A stretch of DNA of 64,000 bases from the NCBI RefSeq assembly GCF_003443735.1, contig NZ_CP031969.1, positions 1,364,001 to 1,428,000 on the forward strand, in the 5' to 3' direction. The first letter of the stretch is position 1. Every line of letters begins with the position of its first letter. The stretch comes from Streptomyces sp. CC0208 (GTDB lineage Bacteria > Actinomycetota > Actinomycetes > Streptomycetales > Streptomycetaceae). This document shows positions 49,715 through 58,636 of this stretch, in pieces. Below the pieces are notes generated by a model that was given only the letters and a program-made list of their open reading frames with translations, did not search any database and was not told where the DNA came from. The position numbers and the translations under genes were made by a program.

Positions 49715-50686
49715 ATGAAAGTCGCAGTCCTCGGCGCCGGAGCCATCGGTGCCTACGTCGGCGCGGCACTCCACCGCGCCGGTGCCGACGTCCATCTCAT
49801 CGCCCGCGGTCCGCATCTGGCGGCGATGCGGGAGCACGGTGTCCAAGTCCTCAGCCCGCGCGGTGACTTCACCGCCCGTGCCCACGCCACCGACGACCCG
49901 GCCGAGATCGGCCCGGTCGACTACGTCTTCCTCGGTCTGAAGGCCAACTCGTACGCGGCGTGCGGGCCGCTCATCGAACCCCTTCTCTCCGACGCCACCG
50001 CGGTCGTCGCGGCCCAGAACGGCATCCCCTGGTGGTACTTCCACCGGCACGGCGGCCCGCACGACGGCCACCGCGTCGAAAGCGTGGACCCGGGCGGCGC
50101 GGTCAGCGCGGTGCTCGCTCCCTCGCGGGCCATCGGGTGTGTCGTCTACGCGGCGACCGAGCTCGAGGGGCCGGGTGTCGTACGGCACCTGGAAGGCACC
50201 CGGTTCTCGGTCGGCGAGCCCGATCGCAGCCTCTCGCCCCGGTGTCAGGCCTTCAGCGAGGCCATGCAGGCCGGCGGGCTCAAGTGCCCGGTCGAGCCGA
50301 ACCTGCGGGACGACATCTGGCTCAAGCTGCTGGGCAACATCTCCTTCAACCCCATCAGCGCGCTGGCCCGTGCCACCATGCGCCAGATGTGCCTGCACGG
50401 CGGCACCCGCAAGGTCATCGAGACGATGATGGCCGAGACCCTCGCGGTCGCCGAGGCGCTCGGCTGCACCGTCGGTGTCTCCATCGAACGCCGTCTCGCC
50501 GGCGCCGAGCGCGTCGGCGACCACCGCACCTCCACGCTCCAGGACCTGGAGCGCGGCAAGCCCCTGGAACTCGACGTCCTGCTCACCGCCGTCATCGAGC
50601 TGGCGGAGATCACCGGTGTGGACGTGCCCACGCTCCGCACCGTCCACGCCCTTTCCGACCTCCTCGCGCTCCGGTCCGCCGCATGA
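49715..50686 (+). CDS. panE: Ketopantoate reductase family protein, candidate oxalyl-CoA reductase
   Basis: The 323-residue protein has the PanE/ApbA Rossmann start (VAVLGAGAIGAYVGAAL), the Lys in GLKANSY, and the C-terminal segment LRDDIWLKLLGNISFNPISALARATM. In Methylobacterium extorquens the paralogue PanE2 was identified as oxalyl-CoA reductase, giving glyoxylate. Its place in an oxalate island beside gntR and fdhD supports that role over pantothenate synthesis. The next gene overlaps its stop (ATGA). Confidence 0.88.
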   Translation: MKVAVLGAGAIGAYVGAALHRAGADVHLIARGPHLAAMREHGVQVLSPRGDFTARAHATDDPAEIGPVDYVFLGLKANSYAACGPLIEPLLSDATAVVAAQNGIPWWYFHRHGGPHDGHRVESVDPGGAVSAVLAPSRAIGCVVYAATELEGPGVVRHLEGTRFSVGEPDRSLSPRCQAFSEAMQAGGLKCPVEPNLRDDIWLKLLGNISFNPISALARATMRQMCLHGGTRKVIETMMAETLAVAEALGCTVGVSIERRLAGAERVGDHRTSTLQDLERGKPLELDVLLTAVIELAEITGVDVPTLRTVHALSDLLALRSAA

Positions 50687-51480
50687 CGGAACCGGGCACC
50701 CACGCCGTCGCGCCGTCACCGCGGATCCGGCCGAACGCCGGCACCGGGGTCGCGTTGGCCCATGCGATCGGCCGGGAGATCATCCGGGCGGGGCTGGCCG
50801 ACCGGGCGTTCATCGAGCGCTCCACCTCCGGCTTCGAGGAGTACAGGCAGCTCGTCGGGCCGTGGACGGTGTCGCTCGCGGTGAAGGTGACGGGCGTACC
50901 GGCCGCTGTCGTGCGGGAGTTGGCGCACACCTTCGCACGCGGCGAGCCGTTGCGGGCATTCGTCGGCACCGGGCACGAGGAGGTCCGCGCGCTGATCGAC
51001 CTGTCGCTGCTCACCGGCCGCGGTCACGACGGTCGAGCGGGGCGGACCCCTTTCCACCTGGTCCGGCACTCCCCTCCCGTCGATCTGACGGACGAGGAGT
51101 TTCCGGTCCGGCTCACCGAGGGGCGCCGTACGGAGTCGTACAACGCCCTTGTCCAGAAGGGTGGTTCGGGGTCGCCGCTGCGGCGGACCGACTGTGTCGA
51201 GCTGAGTCCGGAGGACGCCGAGCGCTACGGCGTGGTGGTCGGCGAAGAGGTGCGGGTCGCCACCCGGCGGGGCTCGACGACGGCGCCGGTGTGGGTGGAT
51301 CCCGCGCTGCGGCCCGGTCTGGCGTTCATGACCGGCCGTCCGCCGGACGGGACGGACGCCAACCGTGGCGCGCGAAGGGCTGGTTGTCCGATCGCGGGGA
51401 CCGTGGAGTTCCAGGCCGCTGCGATCCGGATCGAGAAGATGCCTGTCGAGAAGACGCCCGTCGTGGCGATACGGAGGTGA
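50683..51480 (+). CDS. Headless molybdopterin oxidoreductase remnant (formate dehydrogenase-like)
   Basis: The 265-residue product resembles two separated parts of a bis-MGD formate dehydrogenase/nitrate reductase subunit. One is a central piece (NAGTGVALAHAIGREIIRAGLADRAFIERSTSGFEEY). The other is the C-terminal molybdopterin-binding domain (TDCVELSPEDAERYGVVVGEEVRVATRRG...GLAFM). The N-terminal FeS cluster, the Cys ligand and the intervening domain are absent. It is coupled to panE (ATGA) and 9 bp before fdhD. It is likely a deletion relic of an fdh gene, although the frame is clean. Confidence 0.7.
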   Translation: MTEPGTHAVAPSPRIRPNAGTGVALAHAIGREIIRAGLADRAFIERSTSGFEEYRQLVGPWTVSLAVKVTGVPAAVVRELAHTFARGEPLRAFVGTGHEEVRALIDLSLLTGRGHDGRAGRTPFHLVRHSPPVDLTDEEFPVRLTEGRRTESYNALVQKGGSGSPLRRTDCVELSPEDAERYGVVVGEEVRVATRRGSTTAPVWVDPALRPGLAFMTGRPPDGTDANRGARRAGCPIAGTVEFQAAAIRIEKMPVEKTPVVAIRR

Positions 51481-51488
51481 GACCGGAC

Positions 51489-52340
51489 ATGGGACGAGTC
51501 ACGGAACGACGCAAGGTGATCCGCATCCGCGACGGGGCCCTCTCCTCCCGCCCGGACACCCTGGTCGCCGAGGAACCACTCGAAATCCGCCTCAACGGCA
51601 AACCCCTCGCCATCACCATGCGCACCCCCGGCGACGACTTCGCCCTCGCCACCGGCTTCCTCGTCAGCGAAGGCGTCCTCGCCCAACAACACGACCTCCA
51701 GAACATCGTCTACTGCGCCGGCGCCACCACAGACGGCACCAACACCTACAACATCGTCGACGTCACCACCGCCACCCACGTCGCCATCCCCGACATCACC
51801 CTCGAACGCAACGTCTACACCACCTCCTCCTGCGGCCTGTGCGGCAAAGCCAGCCTCGACGCCGTCACCACCACCACCCACTGGCCCATCCACGACACAC
51901 CCCCGGTCCGTGTCAGTCCCGAACTCCTCGCCAGCCTCCCCGACCAACTCCGCGCAGCCCAACAAGTCTTCGACCGAACCGGCGGCCTGCACGCCGCCGC
52001 CCTCTTCACCGAACACGGCCACCTCCTCGACATACGCGAAGACGTCGGCCGCCACAACGCCGTCGACAAACTCATCGGCCGCGCCCTCCAACACGGCAAC
52101 CTCCCCCTGTCCCGCACCCTCCTCCTCGTCTCCGGCCGCGCCTCCTTCGAACTCGCACAAAAAGCCGTCATGGCCGGCATCCCCCTCCTGGCGGCCGTCT
52201 CCGCACCCTCCTCCCTCGCCGTCGACCTCGCCACCGAGACCGGCCTGACCCTGGTCGGCTTCCTGCGCGGCCCCTCCATGAACGTGTACGCGGGCGAGGA
52301 CCGCATCGCTCTGGCGGCCGTCGCGGCCGTGCAGGGCTGA
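51489..52340 (+). CDS. fdhD: Formate dehydrogenase accessory sulfurtransferase
   Basis: The 283-residue protein has the FdhD sulfur-carrier motif with Cys115 and Cys118 (TTSSCGLCGK) and GREDVGRHNAVDK-like segment IREDVGRHNAVDKLIG. FdhD passes sulfur to the molybdenum cofactor and is needed for formate dehydrogenase activity, here for FdsGBA. It ends the panE unit. Confidence 0.95.
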   Translation: MGRVTERRKVIRIRDGALSSRPDTLVAEEPLEIRLNGKPLAITMRTPGDDFALATGFLVSEGVLAQQHDLQNIVYCAGATTDGTNTYNIVDVTTATHVAIPDITLERNVYTTSSCGLCGKASLDAVTTTTHWPIHDTPPVRVSPELLASLPDQLRAAQQVFDRTGGLHAAALFTEHGHLLDIREDVGRHNAVDKLIGRALQHGNLPLSRTLLLVSGRASFELAQKAVMAGIPLLAAVSAPSSLAVDLATETGLTLVGFLRGPSMNVYAGEDRIALAAVAAVQG

Positions 52341-52363
52341 CGGTCTCTTCCGCTGCACGACGG

Positions 52364-52410
52364 CGGGACCCCGAAGGGCGGGGAGCGCCCCCTGCGCCCT
52401 CGGGGTCCCG
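52364..52410. terminator. Bidirectional hairpin terminator
   Basis: CGGGACCCCGAAGGGCG and CGCCCTCGGGGTCCCG pair (one bulged A), followed by TTTC, between converging genes. Confidence 0.75.
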
Positions 52411-52426
52411 TTTCTGTCGTGTGTGG

Positions 52427-53467
52427 TCAGCACTTCTCCCGCAGCGAGTGCAGGTAGGCGCTGGAGCGGCGGGCGAACGTGAACGACTCGGCGGGCTGGT
52501 CGTGCTCGGCCTGCCAGTGATGGGCCAGGCGCTCGCCCCGCAGCCGGGTCACGGCGGAGATGAACTTCTGGTAGTCGATGTCGCCGTCGCCGACGTCGGT
52601 CATGCGGTAGCCGTAGGTGTTGGCCGGGTCGCTCACCCCGTCCTTGACGTGGAAGAGCGGGTAGCGGTGGGGCTGCCTGAGGACGTAGTTCAGGGGTTCG
52701 AAGGGGGCGGGGGTGCCGTCGGGCCGCTTGGAGAAGCGGAACTGGCCGGAGTACGCCCAGAAGATGTCCATCTCCAGGAACACCAGGTCGGGGTCGGTCT
52801 CCCTGAGCAGCACGTCGTAGAGGCGGACCTTGGGGTTGTCGGTGGCGAAGGAGAACTCCTCGGAGTGGTTGTGCTGGTAGAACTTCATGCCGCGTGCCTT
52901 CGCCGCGGCTCCGTAGGTGTTGAACTCCTCGGCGGCACGCTTCCACGCGTCGACGGTCGAGCCGTAGCGGAACGGTCCCGAGGCGGTGCCGATGTGCTTG
53001 AGGCCGAGGGCCTGGGCGTCGTCGAGGACCTTGGTGAGGTTCTGGGCGAAGGTGTAGGCGTTCGGGTCGTCCGAGTAGTAGCCGACGTGGCTGCCGATCG
53101 GGTTCAGGCCGTGGTCGCGGGCCAGGCGCTTGAGCCGGGCGAGGGTGATCGGTCCGGCCGAGCCCTGGGTGTAGCCGGCGAACTCGACCTCGTCGTAGCC
53201 GTACTTCTCGAGTTCGGCGAAGACGGGGGCGAAGCCGAGCGTGGAGACCTTGTCGCGGAGGCTGTAGAGCTGGATGCCGAGGCGGCCGGGGGGCAGGACG
53301 GGGCGGCCGCGGCCGGACGTCTTGTCGGTGGCTTCGGTGGTGGCGGCCGCCGGGACCGCGGTGGAACCCAGCAGCGCGGCCGCGGTGGCGCCGGCGGCCA
53401 CGCCGAGCATGCCTCGTCTGGTGAGGCGGTGGGTGAGTTCGGGGTCGGGCTGGAACATGCGGCTCAT
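52427..53467 (-). CDS. Tat-exported sugar phosphate isomerase/epimerase-like TIM barrel
   Basis: The 346-residue protein starts with a Tat signal (LTRRGMLGVAAGATAAALLG) and continues into an IolE/xylose-isomerase-like barrel (LGIQLYSLRDKV; metal-site HNHSEEF; EMDIFWAY; FHVKDG). Exported members act on keto-sugars or sugar derivatives outside the membrane. It lies 60 bp downstream of the ebo-type operon on the same strand and may be co-transcribed. Confidence 0.88.
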   Translation of the reverse strand: MSRMFQPDPELTHRLTRRGMLGVAAGATAAALLGSTAVPAAATTEATDKTSGRGRPVLPPGRLGIQLYSLRDKVSTLGFAPVFAELEKYGYDEVEFAGYTQGSAGPITLARLKRLARDHGLNPIGSHVGYYSDDPNAYTFAQNLTKVLDDAQALGLKHIGTASGPFRYGSTVDAWKRAAEEFNTYGAAAKARGMKFYQHNHSEEFSFATDNPKVRLYDVLLRETDPDLVFLEMDIFWAYSGQFRFSKRPDGTPAPFEPLNYVLRQPHRYPLFHVKDGVSDPANTYGYRMTDVGDGDIDYQKFISAVTRLRGERLAHHWQAEHDQPAESFTFARRSSAYLHSLREKC

Positions 53468-53527
53468 GTCGGGGACTCCTCGGGGTCGAAGGGCGTTGTC
53501 AGTGGTGGGTGCTTCACTGGTGACCAG

Positions 53528-54925
53528 TCAGGAAAGGCCGGCCAGTCGGAGCAGGAGTGACTTCACGTCGGTGGCCGCGATGCGGTCGCCGACTGCGCGG
53601 GGGGTGGAGCAGATGAGGAGCGGACCGTCGTCGTCGCTCCCGGGGAGGCGGCCGTGGCTGCCGCGAATAGGTGACGGGTCGAGGGGCACGACCGCCATGC
53701 GATAGCGCAGGCCGAGTTTCTTGCGGGCCAGCGCGGTGGCCGCCTTGACCTTGACGTAGGGGTCGAGCGGGTCCATGAACAGTTCGACCGGGTCGTAGCC
53801 GGGTTTGCGGTGGATCTCGACCAGCTGCGCGAAGTCGGGCGCGCGGTCGTCGTCGAGCCAGTAGTAGTACGTGAACCATGCGTCCGGCTCCGCCACGGCG
53901 ACGAGTTCGCCGGAGCGCGGATGGTCGAGGTGGTGAGCCTTCTTGCCCTCGTCGTCGAGGAGGTGCTCGATGCCGGGCAGGCCGTCGAGGGCGGCTCGGG
54001 TGGCGCCCAGGTCCTCGGGGCGGCGCACATAGACGTGGGCGATCTGGTGGTCGGCGACCGCGAAGGCGCGGGACGCCATCGGGTCGAGGTATTCCATGCC
54101 GTCCTGGGTGTGCACGTCCAGGAGTCCGGCGCGGCGCAGGGCGCGGTTGATGTCGACGGGCCGGTCCGCGCGGGTGATGCCGTACTCGGACAGCGCGACG
54201 ACGGTACGGCCTTCCGCGCGGGCGTCGTCCAGGAGCGGGGCCAGCGCCCGGTCCAGGTCGGCGGCGGCCTTGAGGGAGCGCGGGTCGTCGGGGCCGAAGC
54301 GTTGCAGGTCGTAGTCGAGGTGAGGGAGGTAGCAGAGGGTCAGGTCGGGGTGGCGGGTGCCCATGATGTGGCGGGTCGCGTCGATGATCCACTGGCTGGA
54401 GACGAGGTCCGCGCCGGGTCCCCAGAAGTGGAAGAGGGGGAAGGTGCCGAGTTTCTCGGTGAGTTCGTCGTGCAGGGCCGGGGGGCGGGTGTAGCAGTCG
54501 GGTTCTTTGCGGCCGTCGGCGTAGTAGACGGGACGGGGGGTGACGGTGAAGTCGGTGTCGGCGCCCATGGCGTACCACCAGCAGATGTTGGCGACCGTGT
54601 AGCCGGGGTGCGCGCGCCGGGCGGCGTGCCACAGCTTGTCGCCGGCGACGAGACCGTTGTGCTGGCGCCACAGGAGTACGTCGCCGAGCTCGCGGAAGTA
54701 CCAGCCGTTGCCGACGATGCCGTGCTCGCTGGGGTGGGTGCCGGTGAGGAAGGTGGACTGGGCGGCGCAGGTGACGGCCGGCAGGACGGTGCCGAGCGGG
54801 GCGTGGGAGCCGGACTGGGCGAGGGACTTGAGGTGGGGCATGTGGTGGAGGAGACGGGGGGTGAGGCCGACGACGTCGAGGACGAGGAGAGGGGTCGGTG
54901 CCGCCTCCGGGGGCTGGTGGTTCAT
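53528..54925 (-). CDS. Alkaline phosphatase family / nucleotide pyrophosphatase (EboF-like)
   Basis: The 465-residue protein has the phosphodiesterase/pyrophosphatase core: LDVVGLTPRLL with the metal Asp, nucleophile Thr in PAVTCAAQSTFLTG, and later LPHLDYD and HxVxV metal residues. No signal peptide is seen. ebo clusters of cyanobacteria contain an EboF of this family. ATG 54925 overlaps the EboE stop (ATGA). Confidence 0.88.
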   Translation of the reverse strand: MNHQPPEAAPTPLLVLDVVGLTPRLLHHMPHLKSLAQSGSHAPLGTVLPAVTCAAQSTFLTGTHPSEHGIVGNGWYFRELGDVLLWRQHNGLVAGDKLWHAARRAHPGYTVANICWWYAMGADTDFTVTPRPVYYADGRKEPDCYTRPPALHDELTEKLGTFPLFHFWGPGADLVSSQWIIDATRHIMGTRHPDLTLCYLPHLDYDLQRFGPDDPRSLKAAADLDRALAPLLDDARAEGRTVVALSEYGITRADRPVDINRALRRAGLLDVHTQDGMEYLDPMASRAFAVADHQIAHVYVRRPEDLGATRAALDGLPGIEHLLDDEGKKAHHLDHPRSGELVAVAEPDAWFTYYYWLDDDRAPDFAQLVEIHRKPGYDPVELFMDPLDPYVKVKAATALARKKLGLRYRMAVVPLDPSPIRGSHGRLPGSDDDGPLLICSTPRAVGDRIAATDVKSLLLRLAGLS

Positions 54926-56091
54926 GGCAGCTCCTTCAGGCCGAGGTCCGTCAGCAGCTCGCGCGCGAGGGTGAGTTCGGCGGCGATGCCGTCGGCGAGC
55001 TGAGTGCGGCCGCGGGGCCGCAAGGCGGGTGGGAGGGCCTGCCAGGTGTAGGTCTCGACCTCCAGGTGGCGGGTGAGCGGGTGCGGGCCGCCGACGAGCC
55101 GGGTGAGGGCGGACTTGAGTAGGGGGAGCGTGGAGGTGAGGGGTGCGGCGGGGGCCGCGTGCAGGGGGACGTGGAAGTGGGCGCGCCAGGGTGCCCCGTC
55201 GGGCAGGGTGTCGCCGGCGAGGGCTTCGCCGAGGTCGTCGGTACCGCGCAGGCCCGCGGCGGTGGAGGTGCGGGTCTGGTGCAGGAAGCGGGGTTCGTCG
55301 AAGGCGGCGAGGGCCTCGCGGACTTCGGGAAGGTGGGGGTGTTCGGCGTGCAGGGCGGCTGAGAGCTGGGACTTGACGACGGGGACGCGGGCGGCGGTGA
55401 GCCCGTCCAGTGCGGTGTGCGGGTCTTCGAAGGAGGTGGCGAGATGGCAGGTGTCGACGCAGATACCGATGCGGTCGTGGGCGATCGCGGTCAGCGGGGC
55501 GACGGCGTCGGCGGTGGTCTCGACGACACAGCCGGGTTCGGGTTCGAGGCCGACGCGGATGGAGCGGCCGGTCAGCTCCTGGAGGGCGTCGAGGCGTTCG
55601 GCGAGGGTGCGCAGGGCGGTGCGGGCCTTGTCGGCGCTCCCGTCGTCGTAGGCCGTGCGCCAGGCCAGCGGCAGGGTGGAGATGCTGCCCTCGGTGACGT
55701 CGTCGGGCAGGAGCCCGGTCAGGACGCGGGCCAGGGCGGTGGTGTGGTCGAGGCGTTCGGGGTCGGTCCAGTCCGGCTTGTAGACGCGGTACTTGACCTC
55801 CTCGGCGCCGAAGCCCTCGTAGGGGAAGCCGTTGAGGGTGACGACTTCGAGGCCGCGGCGGTCGAGCGCACAGCGCAGGTCGCGCAGTGCGGAGGGGTCG
55901 CTGACCAGGGCGCGGGCGGCGTCGCGGGCGAGCCACAGGCCGATACCGAGGCGGTCGCGGCCGAGGCGGCGGCGGACGGGCTCGCAGTGGTCGCGGAGCT
56001 GGGCGAGGACGCCGTCGAGGGTCTCGGCGGGGTGGACGTTGGTGCAGTAGGCGAGGTGGACGGTGGTGCCGTCGGGGTGGCGGAAGCGCAT
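54922..56091 (-). CDS. eboE: EboE-type metabolite traffic protein (TIM barrel)
   Basis: The 389-residue protein has the EboE pattern AYCTNVHPAETLDGVL, GLEPEPGCVVET and ICVDTCHLATSFED, an xylose-isomerase-like barrel with metal-type Glu/His/Asp. In Nostoc the ebo cluster is needed to move a scytonemin precursor to the periplasm. The gene starts 3 nt after the TatD-type gene stop and is coupled to the EboF-like gene. Confidence 0.88.
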   Translation of the reverse strand: MRFRHPDGTTVHLAYCTNVHPAETLDGVLAQLRDHCEPVRRRLGRDRLGIGLWLARDAARALVSDPSALRDLRCALDRRGLEVVTLNGFPYEGFGAEEVKYRVYKPDWTDPERLDHTTALARVLTGLLPDDVTEGSISTLPLAWRTAYDDGSADKARTALRTLAERLDALQELTGRSIRVGLEPEPGCVVETTADAVAPLTAIAHDRIGICVDTCHLATSFEDPHTALDGLTAARVPVVKSQLSAALHAEHPHLPEVREALAAFDEPRFLHQTRTSTAAGLRGTDDLGEALAGDTLPDGAPWRAHFHVPLHAAPAAPLTSTLPLLKSALTRLVGGPHPLTRHLEVETYTWQALPPALRPRGRTQLADGIAAELTLARELLTDLGLKELP

Positions 56092-56094
56092 GGC

Positions 56095-56943
56095 TCACGC
56101 CCCGCCGCGGAGGATGGAGTTGCCCTCGTGGGTGGCGTCGGTGGCGGCGATGGTGAGGTCGAGGCGGCCGCTGAGTCCGTAGAAGGCGACGGGGTTGCGC
56201 CACAGCACGCGGTCGACGTCGTCCTCGCTGAAGCCCTCGGCGAGCATGAGTTCTGCGACCTTGCGGGTCTTGAGGGGATCGCTGCGGCCCCAGTCGGCGG
56301 CGGAGTTCACCAGGACCTGATCGAGGCCGTACGCGCGCAGGATCGCCACCATGCGCTCCTCGTCCATCTTGGTGTCGGGGTAGACGGAGAAGCCGAGCCA
56401 GCAGCCGCTGTCCTTGGCCTCCTTGACGGTGGTCTCGTTGAGGTGGTCGACCAGGACGCGGTCGACCGGCAGGGCGGATTCACGGACGACGTCGAGGGTG
56501 CGGCGCAGGCCCGCGAGCTTGTCGCGGTGCGGGGTGTGGACGAGCGCGGGCAACTGGTGGTCGGCGGCGAGCTGGAGCTGGGCGGTGAGGGCGGTGTCCT
56601 CGGCCGGCGTCATGGAGTCGTAGCCGATCTCGCCGACGGCGACGACCTGGTCCTTGACGAGATACCGGGGCAGTTCGTCGAGGACGGGGACGCAGCGCGG
56701 GTCGTTGGCCTCCTTGGGGTTCAGGGCGAGGGTGCAGTGGTGGGCGATGCCGTACTGGGCGGCGCGGAAGGGCTCCCAGCCCAGCAGGGAGTCGAAGTAG
56801 TCGAGGAAGGAGGCGGGAGAAGTGCGGGGCTGGCCCAGCCAGAAGGAGGGTTCGACCACGGCGCGCACACCGGCGTCGTGCATGGCCTGGTAGTCGTCGG
56901 TGGTCCGTGACGTCATGTGGATGTGGGGGTCGAAGATGCGCAT
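56095..56943 (-). CDS. eboB: TatD-family metal hydrolase (EboB-like)
   Basis: The 282-residue protein is a TatD-type barrel beginning MRIFDPHIHMTSRTTDDY (HxH metal motif), with GEIGYDS, HTPHRDK and a late VNSAADWGRSDP segment. It is a standard member of ebo clusters; its substrate is unknown. Start ATG 56943 overlaps the EboA stop by 1 nt. Confidence 0.9.
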   Translation of the reverse strand: MRIFDPHIHMTSRTTDDYQAMHDAGVRAVVEPSFWLGQPRTSPASFLDYFDSLLGWEPFRAAQYGIAHHCTLALNPKEANDPRCVPVLDELPRYLVKDQVVAVGEIGYDSMTPAEDTALTAQLQLAADHQLPALVHTPHRDKLAGLRRTLDVVRESALPVDRVLVDHLNETTVKEAKDSGCWLGFSVYPDTKMDEERMVAILRAYGLDQVLVNSAADWGRSDPLKTRKVAELMLAEGFSEDDVDRVLWRNPVAFYGLSGRLDLTIAATDATHEGNSILRGGA

Positions 56944-57677
56944 CAGGACTCCTTGCCGTGGGTGCCGTCCGCGCTGTTCGGGCCGTGGTCGGCGGCCGGC
57001 GCGGGTGGGGTGGCGGTGGGGTCGGTCAGGGTCAGGACGCGGTGCAGGTCCGCGGGCACGGGACGGCCCGCGGCGGTGCGTTCGGCGGCGTAGTCGCCGA
57101 GCATGCGGGCGAGTTCGGCGTCGGCGTGGGCCCGGCGCTCCAGGTCGGCCACCTCGGTCACGGGCACGCCGGTGAACAGGCACTTCAGGACGGCGTGCCG
57201 CCAGTGGTGGGCGGCGAGGTGGCGGGCGGCGTAGGGGCCGACGGCGGCGGCCAGGAGGCGGGTGTCGTTGGTGCGCAGGGCGTCCTCGACGAGCGGGAGG
57301 GCCTGCGGGCCGGGCACGAGGTGGGGCAGGGCGTGCAGGACGGCGCGGCGTTCGGCGGCGGTGCCCTGGGTATAGACGCGGGTCAGGGCGTCGGTGTCGG
57401 CGCGGGCGGCGTGCAGGATCAGGATGCGGGCGGCGTCGGCGTGTTCGGGGCCGCAGCGGCGTCCGGCCTCGGCGAGGCGCAGCTCCCACACGGAGATGGG
57501 GCCGTGGGCGCCGGGGTGTTCGGCGGCCTCGTCGAGGGCTCGGTCGAGCCAGACGCGGGCGGCTTCGCCGAGGCGGTCGGCAAGGTGGTTGTGCAGGTCG
57601 TGCGGCGGGGTTCGGGCGAGGGTGGTGCCCTGGGTGTCCGCCGCGGGGGTTGCCTGGTGGGCAGAGGGGTGGGTCAT
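56943..57677 (-). CDS. eboA: EboA-domain protein
   Basis: The 244-residue protein matches EboA: a helical, Ala/Leu-rich fold with WELRLAEAGRR, RVYTQGTAAERRAVLHALPHL and HHWRHAVLKCLFTGVPV. EboA is the defining but uncharacterised member of ebo clusters. ATG 57677 overlaps the upstream TIM-barrel stop (ATGA). Confidence 0.88.
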   Translation of the reverse strand: MTHPSAHQATPAADTQGTTLARTPPHDLHNHLADRLGEAARVWLDRALDEAAEHPGAHGPISVWELRLAEAGRRCGPEHADAARILILHAARADTDALTRVYTQGTAAERRAVLHALPHLVPGPQALPLVEDALRTNDTRLLAAAVGPYAARHLAAHHWRHAVLKCLFTGVPVTEVADLERRAHADAELARMLGDYAAERTAAGRPVPADLHRVLTLTDPTATPPAPAADHGPNSADGTHGKES

Positions 57678-58636
57678 GGAGTGCTTCCTTGTGAGAGCGC
57701 CACTGCCTGTCGGAGGAACGGGAGGGAGCGTTCGGCGAAATGGGGGCCCGCGTGGGAGTGGCGGGGCAGTTCGACGACGGTGAGGCCCTGGTAGCCGGTG
57801 TCGGCAAGGGCGGCGAGGACCGGCGGGAAGTCGATGTCGCCGTCGCCGAAGGGGAGGTGTTCGTGGATGCCTCGGCGCATGTCCTCGATCTGGACGTGCC
57901 GCAGCCAGGGGCCGGCGGCGCGTACGCAGTCGGCGGGTGGGAGGGGTTCGAGGCACTGGCAGTGGCCGATGTCGAGGGTCAGGCCGAGGGCCGCCGGGTC
58001 GCCGAGGGTGGTGCGCAGGTGGTGGAAGTCGGCGAGGGTGGCGAGGAGATGGCCCGGTTCGGGCTCGACGGCGAGGGGGACGCCGGTGGCGGTGGCGGTG
58101 TCCAGGACGGGGGTGAGGGTCTCGGCCAGGCGTTTCCACGCCGTGTCCGGGTCCGTGCCCGTCGGGGTGACGCCGCTGAAGCAGTGCACGGCGTGCGCGC
58201 CGAGGTCGGCGGCGACCTGGACGGCCCGGAGCAGCAGGTCGGCACGGCGGGCTCGGTCGTCCGGGTCGGGGTCGAGCAGCGACGGGCCGTGTTTGCGGCG
58301 CGGGTCGAGCACATAGCGGGCGCCCGTCTCGACGGTGACCGTCAGTCCGAGCGCGTCCAGCCGGCGGCCGAGGCGACGGGTGCGGGCGGCCAGGTCGGGG
58401 GCGAGGGGGTCCAGGTGCATGTGGTCGAGGGTCAGACCGACACCGTCGTACCCGAGGTCGGCGAGCAGGGTCAGGGCGTCGTCCAGGCGGAGGTCCGCGA
58501 GGCCGTTGGTGCCGTAGCCGAAGCGGAGTGGGGTGGCGCCGGGTTCCGGAGCGGTCCTGGGTCGGGCGACGGGGGCCGTCTTGTCGCCGGGGCTCGGAGA
58601 GGGCCGGTGCCGGCGTGGAGAGAGGGGGTCGGTCAT
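57674..58636 (-). CDS. Sugar phosphate isomerase/epimerase-like TIM barrel
   Basis: The 320-residue protein has a disordered Pro/Arg-rich N-terminus of about 35 residues, then an IolE/AP-endonuclease-2 barrel: FGYGTNGLADL, VEPEPGHLL, LDIGHCQCLE and HVQIEDM metal-site segments. It is coupled at both ends to UbiA and EboA. It may isomerise or epimerise the cyclitol precursor. Confidence 0.87.
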   Translation of the reverse strand: MTDPLSPRRHRPSPSPGDKTAPVARPRTAPEPGATPLRFGYGTNGLADLRLDDALTLLADLGYDGVGLTLDHMHLDPLAPDLAARTRRLGRRLDALGLTVTVETGARYVLDPRRKHGPSLLDPDPDDRARRADLLLRAVQVAADLGAHAVHCFSGVTPTGTDPDTAWKRLAETLTPVLDTATATGVPLAVEPEPGHLLATLADFHHLRTTLGDPAALGLTLDIGHCQCLEPLPPADCVRAAGPWLRHVQIEDMRRGIHEHLPFGDGDIDFPPVLAALADTGYQGLTVVELPRHSHAGPHFAERSLPFLRQAVALSQGSTP

